Below are positions 17,170 to 28,888 of a DNA stretch of 64,000 nt, one piece after another. The DNA lies in NCBI GenBank assembly GCA_026874595.1, contig CM049317.1, positions 51,975,618 to 52,039,617 of the forward strand, given 5' to 3'. Position 1 is the stretch's first letter. Every line of letters begins with the position of its first letter. The translations under genes were made by a program, and so were the position numbers. Source of the stretch: Sipunculus nudus. Taxonomy: Eukaryota; Annelida; Sipuncula; Golfingiida; Sipunculidae. The notes under the pieces were generated by a model. The model was not told where the DNA came from. It worked only from the letters and a program-made list of their open reading frames with translations, and searched no databases.

Positions 17170-18300
17170 TTGTTTTCTCTATTTTTGAGACCTTTAAAAT
17201 TGTGAACATCTGTCAACAGGGCACAAATTGTAAAGACTGGACCTAGAATCTTCATTCCTCACACAGTGAGAGACCTATGAAAAGTCTCCATGGAAACCTG
17301 AAATAAGGAAAATTTGATAAAAACAAACTGCAACATCTCAATAACTACAACACTGATGGTCATGATTTTTGGCATACATATTGATCAAGAGGTGTTCCAT
17401 CAGTTCCTGCAGACTTGTGGTGCCACCTATATTTTTTTAAATTTTACAATTTTTTCTCTATTTTTGAGACCTTTAAGGATGTAGTTATCTGTCAACAGGG
17501 TACAAATCGTAACGACTGGACCTAGAATCTTCATTCTTGATACACAGGGAGAACCATGTAAAGTCTCTATGGAAACCCGAAATTGGGTCTCTGCTACCCA
17601 TATCCTTTGAGCTATGGCACTCCAAAGTACAGCTCAGAATAATGGAAAAATTGATACAAAAGCTGAAGTATCTGAACAACTAATGCAGAGATCACCATAA
17701 TTGTTTGTATGGATATTGATCATGGAGTGTTTCATCAGTTTCTGCAGACTGATGGCACCACCTGTATTTGTTTGGGTTTTTTAACGATTTTTTTCTCTAT
17801 TTTTGAGACCTTTAAAGATATGAACATCTGTTAACAGGGCACAAATCATAACAGCTGGACCTAGAATCTTCATTCTTGACACACTGGGAGACCCATGAAA
17901 AGTCTCCATGGAAACCTGAAATTAGGTCTCTGTTACCCATATCCTTCAAGCTATAGGACTCCGAAGTATCCCTCAGAATAATGGAAAATTTAATACAAAA
18001 GCTGAAGTATCTGAACAACTAATGCAGAGATCACCATGATTCTTTGCATTGATATTGACCATTAAGTGTTTTTATTAGTTTCTGCAGACTGGTGGAACCA
18101 CCTGTATTTTTATACCTGTAAGTTTATGCATTTTTTCTCTATTTTTGAGATATATAAATACAGTCACAATCTTGGCCTGTTGGTTAATCTGCTTGATGCT
18201 TCAGTTGAATGGGTATATACTACCATTCAGATGATAAAATTTCCTTTTGCGAATCTCTTCCCAGTCAGCTGAGCGTCATGACCCATGGGTCACTTGTTTA
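17170..18300 (+). repeat. family A tandem units and right end, copy 2
   Basis: Three more ~310-bp family A units (starting near 17170, 17455 and 17790; the first is internally shortened) lead into a second right end. That end has the palindrome TGACCCATGGGTCA at 18279-18292. Each unit ends with CTGCAGACT and a variant of GGTGGCGCCACCTGTAT. Poly-C tracts present in the first units are missing here. Confidence 0.75.
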
Positions 18301-18542
18301 TTCATCCGAGATCGATGTGTACGTAAGGTATCTTGAGGTCAGCTGAGCTCTTCTCCAATGGCTTGCTGGGCTGTCGGCTCTGGCCCTGTTTGTCAAATAA
18401 TCAGTTCCATGAGCCGAGGGAGGCAGATTATGTGCTTGAGAACAAAATGTTTGTCAATTTTCAGACAGTGTCTTTAAAAATATACCCAGACCATGTTTTC
18501 CTGAAAAAAAGTGTTAATATGTTACTTTTAAGCTTAACAGTG

Positions 18543-19310
18543 AGACGATTGTACTTTATCATTACCCCGCCGTTAGTAGGGGAACTGCTAAAATGGTCCG
18601 CGTCTGTCCTTCCGTCTGTCCCGCTCCATTCTTTTAGCAAACATCTTTAAACCCCTTGCTGCTTGCTTCACCAAATATTATAGTCATTCTCAGCACATGT
18701 CTGACAACAGACTATATAACCTGCAACTGGCGCCACCTTTGTTTATTGACTCCACGGTCCGAAATACTCTGTCACTTTCCTTTAGATAACTCGGAAAATA
18801 AGAATACATTAGCTTTTAACCCACATGCAAGGATTTCTTCGAGCCAGGGGAATAAAATGAATACTAAATTGAATAGAATTACTATCACACTAATGTTTCC
18901 GCAGGACTTAGAAATTTGATCATCACGAAATTTTCTGATATCACGTTTCCATACATGGGACAAAGTTTTTATGTTTTATCTCAAGAACCACTACACCAAT
19001 GATTACTACATTTTTAGACATATTGATCAAATTACTGACATGTAAATAAAACCTGTAGGTGACGCCATCTTTGTACCATATTGACCATATATACAAATGA
19101 CGTCCCTCAACTCTCCGTGTTAAACAGGGCCATGTCATCAGGATAATTAAATAGCTTATCATGCATTTTTTTTTTAAATCCAGTTTATATTTTGTAAGTA
19201 TTTTGTATTTAAAAAGGGATTCTTGGAAAGGTTTAGGGATATTCGGGTATCACTGATGCCGCACTTTCCTAGTTAATCACATGGCGGGGGAACAGCCCTG
19301 ATATTTTGTT
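18543..19310 (+). repeat. family C GGCGCC repeat, decayed
   Basis: It starts with a short hairpin (ACCCCGCC, loop, GGGG), followed by CCTTCCGTCTGTCC. Internal phrases include CTGGCGCCACCTTTG (near 18727) and AGGTGACGCCATCTTTG (near 19056). Near 19283 GGCGGGGGAA mirrors the start. The plan is like families A and B, with different sequence. Confidence 0.45.
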
Positions 19311-19519
19311 GAATGCAATCCGGTTTGGCATATGAGTGCTTCCGGGGGAACCGGATATGGTATTAAAGGAAGCCATGTAATTTTGATACGTGTTCCGAGT
19401 TTAATCTGTTTAATTCAGTGCAATCACAGGGTTTAGACCCAACGATTTCCTTTTTTATTTCTGTATTTGTGATTTCTCACAGTAAATAAAGTTTACCGTT
19501 GGATGCAATCTATCTTTTT

Positions 19520-21190
19520 CTCCATTGAATGCCCCGTACCGGCGAGCTCTGTTGCTTTTGATAGTTATCATTTTAAGATTTATGATATTTTAAAAAAATT
19601 TCAGATAAAGAAATAAATAAAGTATATTTACACACGTGTTGTTCTTGGGACAGGAAACGTTTAACGTAAGTTAACCAGCGAGACCATACCGGTACACTGA
19701 CTGTCTGTAGTCAATCTATTTTATACGTTGTTATTATGGATCTTGGTGTTAGTAAATACAGTCTGTTTATCGTGTGACTGTTTGCCATAACAAGACTGTG
19801 ACCACATGCGTGATACATACCGGCCATGGAGAAGAAACACGAAAGAAGAAAAACAGAAGAAACAACGGTTGAAAGCTTGATTATATAATTATAACAACAA
19901 AAATATCAATTCGTTAAGTTGCGCGGTACGGCCAATAGGTGGCGTAGGGGCTATGTTCGTTTTGTTTTACTTGTCTCATCCGATGCAAGCTTATTTCCAC
20001 CTGTGTACAACGGTAAGCAAACGATTTCAAAACGAAATTTTGACAGATACCGTAAAATTTTGGAGAAAACACTGTACTCCAAATGCATATAACACACCTG
20101 GTTTCATGATTAGGTCTCTTTAAAAAAAGGAAGTGGGTCAAGCCATTAATATCGAGAAGGATAGAGCCTGGCGACACTGCCGCATTGTTACAGCTCTGAC
20201 TTGAGCCGCGGAGTTGTTAGAGTGGCACAAATTGTAATATAAAAAACTCGCACTTAAAATCTCGATGAGTAACCAAATGTTTTATTTTCTTATATAACGC
20301 CTCACAAGTAAGTTGTCTTTAACCCAAACCAATCGTTAAATACGTCCGTGCCAGTATTAACCACACCCACAGGGTGCGAACAAGATTCTATTATATAAAA
20401 GCGTGTCGTCCACTGGTTATGTAACTGGCCAGTAAGTCGTGCAAAGCACAGGAAACGACGGCGCTTATCATAGAGATGAGATTTATGCTTTTGTTTTCAT
20501 AATATGTCAGGATAACCGTATACTTAAGTTTATCTGAGATCGCATCTTCTGAATCATTTTGTCCACAAAAAAGCAAAACTCGAGACCGCACCCGCTCACC
20601 TCCCGGTCAACAGACGAACAGCTTATGTCATTGATTTTGTTATATTTTCAGGGTACCATACACAGGGGTAAGAACAGAACCCGAATAGAAGTCAGGACCC
20701 CGCCCAAAATCTTCCTAATTACTCAATCAAACGTTACATTGAGGATATAATTTCTTTCTTACTCCCTCATGTTAACATTGACTTTTTTATATAATTTTAA
20801 TTTGATTTAAATCCCCCCATTGACGAACAATAAAAAAATCTATAGGGCTAGCATATATGACGACTCAATGAAGCAAATTAACATATCAATTTTCTCATTA
20901 TGAGATGAATAACTGAAAGAATATTGCGACAGTATGAAATGACAATAAACTATATACTGACCAAGTTAATATTTATGCCATAAATTTCCCTAAAAAGAAG
21001 GATAGGCCAAAGTACTTTTTTCCTCATTATTAAAAAAAAATAACAAATTCCTTGGTGTATGTACTGTACCGTCACCTCACTGACGTGTTACGATGAACGG
21101 CTGGTATGAAAAATGTCATATTTTTATGTCACAGGACTTAGGCACTTGGCCGTGAGCGACACAGTTTATCAACACAATGTCTTGTGCAGG
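19520..21190. other. no recognisable gene or element
   Basis: AT-rich sequence with only short, overlapping open frames. I see no splice-supported exon and no repeat that recurs elsewhere in the window. Confidence 0.5.
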
Positions 21191-21197
21191 ATTATTG

Positions 21198-23354
21198 TAT
21201 CGCCAAAGTTTGGAGATATATTGGTTTAGGCACGGTTGCGCCGCCGTCGCCGCCTAGATTTCGTTTGGACGCAATAACTCAAACAATATTTCACGGATCT
21301 TTACCAAACATGACATGTGCATAGATATGGGTGAGAGGACGAAGCATTTTTTTAAAATAGGGTCATGATCTTAATTAGGTGAGTGACCTTGACCTTGAAT
21401 ATGTCCATTTTGGGGGAAAATCACACAAATTCTTAAATATCTCAAGAAATCTTGCATGGATAATACCCCCTTCATTGCCACTTAACAATACTGTGAGTAT
21501 TATAAGTCAAAAACTAATGGACAGATTTCTTTCATATTATGCATATACATAGACATGGGTTATGGGTTGATGTAAATTAAAAAAATGAGGTCATGACCTT
21601 TCCAATGAGAGTGGCCTTGACCTTGAATATTGCCATATATGGTGAAAATCACACAAAATCATAAATATCTCGTTAAGGGATGCATGGATTGGTCCAAAAA
21701 TTGAACTGACCGAAGGTTTTAGATGGCTTTGTCTTCTGGGAAGACAGATGGCGCCACCTTCTGTCCTTTTCTTGTTTTAGAGACTTTTAATGCCCCATCA
21801 TTGCCACTTGACAATACTATGAGCATTGTAAGTCTAAAACTAATAGACAGATTTGGCTGGAATTTTGCATTGCCATTGATCTTGGATACCTCCATCTTGT
21901 ACTCAAGACTGGTGGCGCTATCTGCTATCGTAACTGTGTGGCGTCCATCTGTACATGGGCTTTTGTTGAAAATTGCTTATATCTCCGGATTAGTTCAAGG
22001 TATTGGTCTGAAATTTGGCATGTCCATCCATCTTGGAAAGTTTTCTCGTAAACCAGACAGGTGGCACCACCTACCTTCCTGTTTTTGTAGAATAAATTAA
22101 TGCCCTTTTCTGTAAAGTGATTTGCCCTATCGGCCTGAAATTGTGCCTATACATAGATCTTGCACTCCTCCATCTTTTACTCAAGACTGGTGGCGCCATC
22201 TGCAATCGTTTTGCCGTGGCGTCCATCTGTACATCTGGTTTTGGTGAAAATTGCTTATATCTCCAGAGTGGTTCAAGGTATTTGTCTGAAAGTTGGCATG
22301 TTCATCCATCTTGGAAAGTTTACCTCGTAAACCAGACAGGTGGCGCCACCTACCTTTACGCTTTTGTAGAATAAATTATTGCCCTTTTTGAGTAATGATT
22401 TGCCCTATTTGCCTAAAATTGTGCATATCCATAGAACTTGGACTCCATCTTGTACATAAAACTGGTAGCGTCAACAGCAAACTTTTTAGCGTTGCGTCCA
22501 TTTGTACATGTGCTTTCGGTGAAAATTGCTTTTATCTCCGGAGTGCTTCAAGGAATTTGTCTAAAATTAGGCATGTCCATTCATTGTGGAAAAATTTCTC
22601 GTAGACCAGACAGGTGGCGCACCTACCTTCCCTCTTTTGTAGAATAAATAAATGCCTTTTTCTCAGGCGTGATTTGGCCTATTGGCCTGAAATTGTGCAT
22701 ATCAATAGATCTTGGACTCCTTCATCTTATATGCAAGACTTGTGGCGCCATCTGCAATTGTTTAGCCGTGGCGTCCATCTGTACATGTGCTGTTGGTGAA
22801 AATTGCTCATATCAAGCAATGGTTCAAGGTATTGGCCTTAAATTTGGCATGTCTATTCATCGTGGAACATTTTCTCGTAGACCAGACAGGTTGGGCCACA
22901 TACCTTCCTTTTTTTGTAAAATAAGGTAATGCTCTTTTCTTAGGAGTAGTGTGGTGTATTGGTCAAACTGTGCATTAACCATAGATCTTGGCCTCCTTTC
23001 TTGTATGCAAGACTGGTGGGGCCATCTGCCATTTTTTGTGTGGTATCCATCTGTACATTTGTTTTAGATGAAAATTGTTCATATCTGAGGAGTCCTTCAA
23101 TGTGTTGGTCTCCAATTTGGCATGTACATTCTTCTTGGAGAGTTTTCTCGTCAACCAGACAGGTGGCGCCACCTTCCTTACCATATAAATTTATCGCCTT
23201 TTCATAAGAGTGATTCTTTGTATTGGCCCTGATATTTGGTGAAATATATTGTTTCTCAAGCTGATAGATGTTCCATAGTCGCTTGCCAATTGTCAGTATA
23301 TGCTGCTGAAGATGAGGGGTTACTATTGCACCTGCGGTGCCAAGAAATATCTAG
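21198..23354 (+). mobile_element. family D Helitron-like element with ~285-bp internal tandem array
   Basis: The left end is a hairpin-like TATCGCCAAAGTTTGGAGATA. The right end has a perfect 5-bp stem hairpin GCACC-TGC-GGTGC at 23328-23340, then 14 nt ending in CTAG at 23351-23354, followed by T. A GC hairpin a few bases before a CTRR end is the usual Helitron 3' signature. The middle (about 21720-23180) is roughly five degenerate ~285-bp units, each with two GGTGGCGCCACCT-type sites and the phrases GAAAATTGCTTATATCTCC and TCTCGTAGACCAGACAGG. No Rep/helicase is present, so it would be non-autonomous. Confidence 0.55.
21720..23180 (+). repeat. degenerate ~285-bp tandem array carrying GGTGGCGCCACCT
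   Basis: Units begin near 21830, 22115, 22400, 22660 and 22940. Within each, TTGTACTCAAGACTGGTGGC and a CCATCTGTACATGTG-like phrase alternate with CAGACAGGTGGCGCCACCTA. The open frames of 60-125 codons found here follow the repeat and have no coding family likeness. Confidence 0.8.
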
Positions 23355-23956
23355 TTATATTTATAATTTCTAATGTGCCATCACTCAGTACGGGCAGCTC
23401 ATATTAACGGTTTATAATTACTTTAGACCATGGGAGGTTAGCCGTCGGGGTCACGGTCAGATGATGGCACGGGATTTTTATCGTCACGGTGAGATGGTTC
23501 CCAGGGACCAGAGCACGTGGCTGTGGCTCGCTCTTTTTATCAAAAGAAATAGTCGTATCGTTCAGACAGGCTGAGCCATGTATCGCAGAATAAGTGCGCG
23601 GGGTGTAATGGAAATTATAGATTTCAAGGAATTATTACACCTCCAACGGAATACAATCCTGAATTCACCATTTACCGAAAGATTGAAAGGTAAGGACATT
23701 TTTGTTTTAAGAAAACTTGATTTATCTGCGCAATTAATGCAAGTATTTCATACACATTCCCGTGCATTAAACAGTGTAATTAGTTTTTACCAATAAGCAA
23801 AGGTATGGACCCGGATTTTTTTTTGTTTAAAAAGATAAATATACGGCGTTTTAGTGTAGATGGTTCTGTTACGAGTCCATTTCCTCTTTTCGACTAATTA
23901 GGTATTATATGATACGTACGGCCCTTTTCATTAAGATACCTTGGCACATAATATCA

Positions 23957-23959
<3 letters not shown>

Positions 23960-24005
<46 letters not shown>
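23960..24005. repeat. (TA)n microsatellite
   Basis: Pure alternating TA. Confidence 0.95.
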
Positions 24006-24007
<2 letters not shown>

Positions 24008-24390
24008 GCTGAAACAGACTTGTTTAACAAATATTATTCGCATAAAACACTACAGCTTGTTCATATACAGTGTAGAAATATATCCTGATAACAATACTCT
24101 CGTATAAATATACCCTGATATTATTAGGCCTACTCTTGTTAAGAAAAAATATTGAGACAAACTTGTTTTATAAAATATATTTTCTGGTATTCGCATAAAA
24201 TATTCAAGTTTGACAGTTTGACGATTGGAAATCAATTAACAACATGTGTCAAAGTCTTGTAAATAGTCACATGTTTACAGCCTGTGAGTAGAGTATAATA
24301 ATATTTCCGCTTTGAGTTTTTGATGTGCACTACTAGATATTTTAGAGTGTGTCTGGGGAAACAGATCGTGTATTGAGGATGCCCTTTCCA

Positions 24391-24513
24391 TATTCTATGG
24401 TTTGAGTCATTGAATGTACACATTCTATGGTTAAACCCATGGAATGTGCACATTCTATGACCGCGGCCCATATAGAATATACACATTTTATGATTTTGCC
24501 ATAGAATGTATAC
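24391..24513. repeat. 30-33-bp tandem repeat of palindromic units
   Basis: Four units begin at 24391, 24421, 24451 and 24484. Most have CATTCTATGG on the left and CCATRGAATG on the right, so each unit is itself an imperfect inverted repeat able to form a cruciform. Joints read TGTRCACATT. A long (TA)n tract follows directly. Confidence 0.8.
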
Positions 24514-24514
<1 letters not shown>

Positions 24515-24572
<58 letters not shown>

Positions 24573-24588
24573 GATATATATATATAAT
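24515..24588. repeat. (TA)n microsatellite
   Basis: Alternating TA with one CG interruption near 24572. Confidence 0.95.
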
Positions 24589-24730
24589 GGTATACCTGTG
24601 TTAGTCTGTAGTCGAAGTGTGGGTAATGAGTAAGGTAAGAATGAAGCCTTTTAGATAGACATATATATGAACAATAATTATGTTAGCCTATCTGAAAGGC
24701 GTCACTCTTACTCTCTTTACCTACCTAAAC

Positions 24731-24816
<86 letters not shown>
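24731..24816. repeat. (TA)n microsatellite
   Basis: Alternating TA with small breaks. It directly abuts the MITE at 24817 and may be its target. Confidence 0.95.
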
Positions 24817-24819
<3 letters not shown>

Positions 24820-24982
24820 GGGCGGATCCAGGATTTGGGAAAAGGGGGGGTCCAACCCAGGAACACTAATGAAAACCCAAAAAAAAGGTCCTCAGGTCTG
24901 GAAAAAGGGGCGGGGGTACAGGCCGCAAAATTTTGTCTTAAACCTTTAACCCCCCCCCCCCCCCATCCCGAATCCACTTCTG
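24817..24982. mobile_element. hAT-like MITE, short copy
   Basis: It is 166 bp, starting CAGGGGCGGATCCAGGATTT and ending AATCCACTTCTG, an imperfect inverted match, with G-run and C-run subterminal tracts facing each other. It is inserted at a TA microsatellite. Confidence 0.7.
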
Positions 24983-26339
24983 ATATAAAATTCAAAACTC
25001 GAAATGGGTTTATATAGCCTTCTCAAATTTGATGTGCATTGTAAAGGAAATTTAACATCATCCATGTTATGATATAAATTACCATGTACGAAGCGATTTG
25101 TTGTTTACAAATACTGCGTCTGATTACATATACCCCGTGTTGCCGACGAAATATGATATGTATATGATACAATTTTTTTACATCAGTATTCAGAAGTAGA
25201 CCCCTGTGAAGTGTGACAACTGCCCTCCGCTGTATCAAGCAACATTGTTATGGGTGTAGTACGGTTTGTGTACAAGCGGGAACAAATAAACATTGTATCG
25301 TGTAAAGCGCCCGTTGTACGTTTCATTAACGGGATGTGAACAGGCTCCGCCCGGCACAACATATAGCTTTTATATTCGGGAAAGTTCCTCGACCCAATTA
25401 AGTAGTGCTCTCTCCATTTTCATTGGCCAGAGTACATGTATACAGTCGTCAGAGAATGTTCTGAAGTTTTATTTTCCCTCTTATATTCCAAAGTGATCTC
25501 AATTGGGGGTTTATATCCCATTTTTACCGGCAAAAATCCGTGTCAATCATATTTAAAAAAATGATATTTGCAAACTGTATCGAGATACGCAATATGCGAA
25601 TCATCTTATCGCGATATTCTGATATCTCGATGATATCGCACGGTAGAAATAAGTAATAAAATCATCTCCGATGATGGAAAGAAAAAACCACAGATGATCG
25701 ATTATAATTCCATTATTTTTTATACCTTTTGTATAACCGTGAAATATGCTGTATAGAATTGTACCTAAATATTTACTGAGTAAATTCAGTTTGTTTTAAA
25801 CATCATATTGAAACGTCTAGGTGACGTCCGGTTTGCTGACACTTTCTAGCTGCGCAAGATTAAGTTTAAATGTTGTTCGCCATCGTGTGTCCCATCTTTC
25901 TAACATCTGAAAGAGGATAAGAATATTTTTGAGGGTATGCGTTCATCAGAACATATCTCAAGCGGAGATGAATATGTTCATGGCATTTCGGTTATGGCCT
26001 AATGATCCGGATTCAGGAATGTCCTCAAGGAAATCCACCAATGTAAAGTTACTTATGCACGAATGAACTTGAGAAAATGAGCCGAATAAATGAATGCAAA
26101 CACGGTTTTTTGGAGCATCCCGCAATAGGAACCCCCTTATGAATTCCTTAGAAAGCATATTTTTAGTTTCTGTATAATATTCCTTCTTTGCATGTGCATA
26201 TATAACCGTCTGTGATCGATTATGTAAAATGCGACTAATAATCGATTATGAAAGAAAATGAAATATCGTCGACACATTCAATTAATTGGAACACCACTGA
26301 CATATATATGATGTGACAGGGTCGGATATATCGCAGGAA

Positions 26340-26509
26340 TGGCCCCATCCTTGAAATCAGACTGGTGGCGCTACCATTCGTGTGAAAATCACACACACAT
26401 CAGGAGAGGTTCGATGTATTGGTCTGGAATTTTGTATATCCACAGATCTTAAGAGATCTCGCATAACTTTCGCATACAAGTGACTAGTGATACAGGTGCT
26501 CTTTTATTG
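26340..26509 (+). repeat. family D-like GGCGC relic, left of possible LTR
   Basis: ACTGGTGGCGCTACC, AGGTTCGATGTATTGGTCTG and ATTTTGTATATCCACAGATC match the internal phrases of family D units. Related phrases resume at 27350-27570. Confidence 0.5.
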
Positions 26510-27191
26510 TGTGACACGGACGTAACTCGTGTTGTTGTTACATTTTATGTTTAATCCGTACTGGTTGAACTCTCGTTGTCATGTGAGCCTTGGGTTTTCA
26601 CGCATGATCGTGGGTCACGTGATGAGCCTGGTATGTGTAGAGACACACGGCTATGTCTTTCAAGAGAATTCCTGAAACGCGTGTTTACTGTTGAGTAGGG
26701 TCCTTATAGACTGTTCGAGAAGTGGAAGGTTCCCGGCTTAGGGTGTGAAGGTATATAAAGGGCTGTTTTTTAGGACCAGGGGGCAGACAACAGAGCAGAT
26801 ACCAGCACACGCAGAAGCGTGTGTCAGATTCTAAGACCTTATCCGACGAATGCGGCAATTATACATTTTCAAGAACTTTCTCCTGGAGTTTATACATTTG
26901 GACTTCGGTTTACATTCTGTGTTGTTGCAAGAACTTTCCACTGGGCTGCCATTCTCCGAGAGAGTTCAAATTCAAAGGACTTATCGTTGTGATGGTGTTG
27001 GTATCGAGGTACTGTACCATTATCTTTCTGTGTGATTATATTGACTTGTTGCTATAACGCTGTTTTACTGTATAATTGTATTGATTTAGTGTATTGTATT
27101 GTTAGGGTTGTTTTTAGAATAAATTATAGTTATTTGTTAACAAAAAAAACCCCCACTTTATTCATTTCCCTAGACGCTGCCTAGTGTTACA
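26510..27191 (+). mobile_element. possible solo LTR
   Basis: The segment begins TGTGACAC and ends GTGTTACA. It contains a TATA box (TATATAAAGGG near 26753), a GC-richer leader and AATAAA near 27119, in LTR order. Family D-like repeat lies on both sides. No primer-binding site, polypurine tract, gag or pol is seen, and the 5 bp flanks (TATTG, GAATC) do not match. The left end could be misplaced because nearby D repeat has a similar TTGTGTG phrase. Confidence 0.35.
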
Positions 27192-27339
27192 GAATCTGAT
27201 TTTTTTATCTCCATTACAAAATTTGTGTTCATCACGCATACGTGATCTGTTTATATTAGGTTCCGTAACACTAGTGATCAACAGTTTTCGCGTAACATCC
27301 ATTCATGCAATTCTTATATGTGTTTGATATAATTGCCTT

Positions 27340-27600
27340 AAATGTACACAAGACTGGTGGTGCGATCTGCTTTCTTTTTGTGAAGCGTCAATCCCCGCGT
27401 CTAATTTTGTTGAAAAACAAAATGACTAATCTCAAAAGGGGTTCGATATTCTAGCCTTAAAGTTTTACGTCCACAGATCTAAGATTTCTCATACACAAAA
27501 CCGATGTTACCATCTAGAATTATTTTTTGCATGACGTCCATCCGTGCGTCTGTATATTGAATGGCAAGTCTTCTCATACATCTTGGTCACCGGCATTCTC
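27340..27600 (+). repeat. family D-like relic, right of possible LTR
   Basis: AAGACTGGTGGTGCGATCTGC, CACAGATCTAAGATTTCTCA and CATGACGTCCATCCGTGCGT correspond to family D internal phrases. A run of 13 G lies near 27640. Confidence 0.45.
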
Positions 27601-28439
27601 TGACTAGATGTATGCGATCGCTAAATGATCTTGGAAGGAAGAGGGGGGGGGGGGGGAGAGTGATGGGGCAACTGGAGATCCATAAATAGAGATCGGCTAT
27701 GGTGTGTGACCTTTGGAATAAGGTCAAGGTCAAAAATATATATCAGGTACAAATCTGTGACCTAGGAATAATACTGTGCCCAAATTAGCCTATGAAAATA
27801 AGCCGTATTTGAGATCTAGCGCAAAAAATGAATTGGATGGTTTTTGCACTCGCGGGGACCCAAAGTGGTCCACCCACAAACAAAATGACCAAAACATGAA
27901 CATAGAAATAAAATGATCAACCCCTACAAGCTCCCAGTTCTACTGGGGAGACTTGAATATGACTTTGCACCATTGATGCAGTGCGTCAGTGGAGATGATC
28001 ATAAGGAAAGACCTATTTGGCCTAAAACAATAAAAGGTATGGTTCTCAGGCACCGCCCGCTTCAATTTTAACCCCTCTCCAGATCAAACAATTTTATTTT
28101 GATTTTCAGCTTTCAAGAAGAAAAAATAATACAGTCTTGATAAGTTTTCCTTTTTATGATGTGCTTTTACATGTTTAGCATGTCTAGCGGATATAATTTG
28201 TGCCCTGTTTGACTGTGAGCTCAAAAGCATTTTTTCAGCCTGTAGTGTACAAAATATAAGTCACCATGCACTAATTTTAGGTTTCCACAGAGATTGGCCT
28301 AGGACCTCCCTGGATGTACGGTTACAAGTTTCTAGGTCTAATGGTTAAAAATTGTGAAAAGAATCATAGCAATCATTGTATTAGTTATTCAGATACATAT
28401 TTTAGCTTTAATATCAAATTATTAATTATTCTGTTGGTA

Positions 28440-28631
28440 ACTTTCGAGCCCCATAGCTGGGAGGATATAGGTCACAGTGACCTACTCTCAGGTCTAAATT
28501 GTTTTTTTCTTTACCTCCATAGGTTTTCTAGGTTCAGCGGTTACGATTTGTGCCCTGTTAACGGACGGACAGGTTGACAAACGGACAGATGGGGCGACGG
28601 ACAAAGAGTGACTTCTATAGCTCAGAAGATT
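28440..28631 (-). repeat. family A head, reversed
   Basis: Read on the minus strand it gives a decayed hairpin head near 28631, GTCCGTC-type words, CCGTTAACAGGGCACAAATC, CCTAGAA and AGGTCACTGTGACCTATATC, in family A order. Confidence 0.6.
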
Positions 28632-28711
28632 TTCAGTCATATGAGATAAAAAATATCATAAATTGAAAGGAACTGGAGCAAATAATAATGATACAAAAGG
28701 TCTGTAAAAAT

Positions 28712-28888
28712 CCTACAGTACAGAAATAAAATGGGTACAGTACAGAAATAAAAAGGGTACAGTACAGAAATAAAAAGGGTACAGTACAGAAATAAAAAGG
28801 GTACAGTACAGAAATAAAAAGGGTACAGTACAGAAATGAAAAAGGTACAAGACAGAAATATAAAGGGTACAAGACAGAAATAAAAATA
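28712..28888. repeat. 22-bp minisatellite, about eight copies
   Basis: The unit GGGTACAGTACAGAAATAAA plus two A repeats head to tail; the last two units vary (ACAAGACAG for ACAGTACAG). Because 22 is not a multiple of three, all frames stay open on the minus strand, giving a cycling Phe/Leu/Cys/Thr/Val/Pro peptide with no likely meaning. Confidence 0.95.

Noticed and set aside
21723-23207. Several overlapping frames of 60-125 codons, at first looking like a repeated-domain protein
   Set aside because: They follow the ~285-bp tandem DNA units and change frame between units. There is no splice or domain support, and DNA similarity is not concentrated at codon positions.
23578-23689. Possible first coding exon (37 codons then GTAAGG donor)
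   Set aside because: The leader is not signal-like, the start context is only fair, and CACCATTTACCG..AAAGNTTGAAAG near its end recurs at 39254, which suggests repeat. No downstream exon was found.
24667-25017. 116-codon frame rich in Tyr-Ile
   Set aside because: It is the (TA)n tract plus the hAT-like MITE; the same Tyr-Ile strings appear at every TA microsatellite in the window (43204, 53340, 54034, 59365, 60855, 63454).
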